Assembly (NCBI GenBank): GCA_964474375.1
Contig: CAYYSG010000026.1
Location: forward strand, 1 to 6,967
From: 2-01-FULL-33-17 sp964474375
GTDB taxonomy: Bacteria > Patescibacteriota > Minisyncoccia > Phycocordibacterales > UBA9973
Length of the DNA stretch: 6,967 nt
Reading direction: 5' to 3'
The notes below the pieces were generated by a model, which saw nothing but the letters and a program-made list of their open reading frames with translations, was not told the origin of the DNA and did not search any database. This document shows, piece by piece, positions 5,610-6,967 of this stretch (its first letter is position 1; each line of letters opens with the position of its first letter). The position numbers and the translations under genes are program-made.

Positions 5610-6967
5610 AACTTTACAATTCATTAAATAAAAAAATAGAGGAATTTACTCCTATAAATCCAGGGGCTGTTTCCATGTATACTTGTGGGCCAACTGTATA
5701 CAATACTCCACATATTGGTAACTACCGCGCATATGTTTTTGCGGATGTATTAAGACGTATGCTGGAATCCAGTGGTCTTGATGTTAAACATATTGTAAAC
5801 CTAACTGATGTTGACGACAAAACTATAAAAAAATCCATCGAGTTAGGTGTAAAATTGAGTGAACTAACTTCTAAATACGAAGCCGAGTTTTATGCTGGGT
5901 GCATGGATTTATACTTACTGCCAGCTTACAAATACCCACGTGCTACAGATTCGATAGACGAAATGGTTTCCATAATCAAAGACCTTTTGGATAAAGGCTT
6001 TGCTTATAAATCAGGCGATGGGTCTATTTATTTTAGTGTTGAGAAAAATCCTAGTTATGGCAAGCTAGTAAAAATAGACAAAGACAAACTAAAACAAAAC
6101 GCATCAGGCCGAATGGAATCGTCCGACGAGTACGAACTAGACAACCCACAAGACTTTGCATTATGGAAAGCTTGGGATGAAAATGATGGTGATGTATTTT
6201 GGGAAACTAGTTTAGGTAAAGGCCGCCCTGGTTGGCATATAGAATGTAGTGCCATGGCACGCGAATTCCTAGGTGACACCATAGACATTCATACAGGTGG
6301 AATCGACAACATGTTCCCCCATCATGAAAATGAAATAGCACAGTCCGAATGTGCTAGTGGTAAACTATTTTCCAAGTTCTTTATGCATTGTGAACATTTG
6401 CTAGTTGATGGTAAAAAGATGGCTAAAAGAGATGGCAATTTCATGATGCTAAATGATTTAAAAGAACGCGGTGTTTCCCCTTTGTCCTATAAATATTTCT
6501 TATATACTGCGCATTATCGTACGCCTGCGAATTTGTCATGGGATGCACTGTCCGCTGCTGAAACTAGCATGATTCGTATGTATGAAAAATTCATACCAAT
6601 GATGAACATCAGTGTGGGTGTAGTTGACGATAGCTATGTTGATAAAATAAAATCTTCTCTACAAAATGATTTAAATACTGCCGAAGCATTAGCTCATTAT
6701 ATTGCCCTGTTCGATGATGCGAATATTACGCCTGCTAATAAACTAGCTACTATTTTAGCAGTCGACAAAATGCTAGGTCTTGGATTTACTGAATACTATA
6801 GTGCTGAAAGAATCCTGCCCGACGATATTCGTATGATTGCCCGCGAACGCGACAATGCCAGAGCTGAAAAAGACTATTCTAAGAGTGACGAACTCCGCGA
6901 AATCCTGAACACTCGTGGCTACATTGTCATTGACACCAAAGACGCATCCATCGTCGCCCTAAACCCA
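5597..6967 (+). CDS. cysS: Cysteinyl-tRNA synthetase (3' end beyond window)
   Basis: A class Ia synthetase that charges tRNA-Cys with cysteine. 457 codons are present and open to the window edge; E. coli CysS is 461 residues, so little is missing. It starts MAIIKLYNSL, inside the last 13 nt of corA. MYTCGPTVYN (27-36) leads into HIGN (39-42). The zinc ligands keep E. coli spacing: C30, C217 in WHIECSAMA, H242 and E246 in MFPHHENEIAQSE. The second ATP-binding motif, normally KMSKS-LGN, reads KMAKRDGN (274-281): both lysines stay, but the two serines become Ala and Arg and Leu becomes Asp. The C-terminal helical anticodon-binding region ends with the familiar KDYSKSDELR and DTKD segments. Only a weak purine run (AAGAAACGA) precedes the ATG, so translation is probably coupled to corA. 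Confidence 0.95.
   Translation, partial: MAIIKLYNSLNKKIEEFTPINPGAVSMYTCGPTVYNTPHIGNYRAYVFADVLRRMLESSGLDVKHIVNLTDVDDKTIKKSIELGVKLSELTSKYEAEFYAGCMDLYLLPAYKYPRATDSIDEMVSIIKDLLDKGFAYKSGDGSIYFSVEKNPSYGKLVKIDKDKLKQNASGRMESSDEYELDNPQDFALWKAWDENDGDVFWETSLGKGRPGWHIECSAMAREFLGDTIDIHTGGIDNMFPHHENEIAQSECASGKLFSKFFMHCEHLLVDGKKMAKRDGNFMMLNDLKERGVSPLSYKYFLYTAHYRTPANLSWDALSAAETSMIRMYEKFIPMMNISVGVVDDSYVDKIKSSLQNDLNTAEALAHYIALFDDANITPANKLATILAVDKMLGLGFTEYYSAERILPDDIRMIARERDNARAEKDYSKSDELREILNTRGYIVIDTKDASIVALNP

Noticed and set aside
6055..6288. Minus-strand open frame opposite cysS
   Set aside because: It lies within the conserved catalytic domain of cysS and has no motif or promoter.
29..6967. Recoded UGA (code 25, as in Gracilibacteria)
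   Set aside because: All genes are full length without in-frame TGA, and conserved Gly and Trp positions use ordinary codons. Absence of TGA among six stops is too few to mean anything.

Overview
The window reads as chromosomal core-genome DNA from a Candidate Phyla Radiation bacterium (Patescibacteria). This is an inference. It rests on the AT-rich composition, the tight packing, the TraD/VirD4-like ATPase carrying a CxxC-x17-CxxC zinc ribbon and a long disordered tail, the small membrane protein with an Ada-like C-terminal domain, and the near absence of Shine-Dalgarno sites. I cannot resolve the lineage below that. The standard code fits: every gene is open full length, and the six visible stops are TAA or TAG.

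Left to right: 29-493 (-) is a small single-pass membrane protein with a degenerate Ada-type metal-binding domain. A 93-nt divergent intergenic region separates it from rpmA (bL27, 587-859, +). A symmetric hairpin at 856-900 terminates rpmA from the left and murG from the right. murG (897-2030, -) lies 2 nt downstream of a 727-codon DNA-pump ATPase gene (2033-4216, -), so the two look like one operon. A minus-strand terminator at 4239-4265 closes off rplU (bL21, 4284-4601, -). A 96-nt divergent region holds back-to-back consensus-like promoters for rplU and a CorA-family gene (4698-5609, +). That gene overlaps cysS (5597 to the window end, +) by 13 nt. Bases 1-28 hold nothing I can name, and no gene-free stretch exceeds 100 nt.

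Functionally this is housekeeping: two 50S proteins, the lipid II-forming glycosyltransferase, cysteinyl-tRNA synthetase, a CorA-type channel and a DNA-translocating motor. The points most worth a second look are these. The CorA protein has AMI where the family's GMN signature should be. The promoters of rplU and corA place the predicted transcript start within 0-4 nt of the start codon, implying leaderless mRNAs. rplU and rpmA, usually adjacent, are separated and convergent, with the ATPase-murG pair between them. I found no CRISPR array, tRNA, rRNA, insertion sequence or defence system, and no clear evidence of a wholly new multi-gene system.
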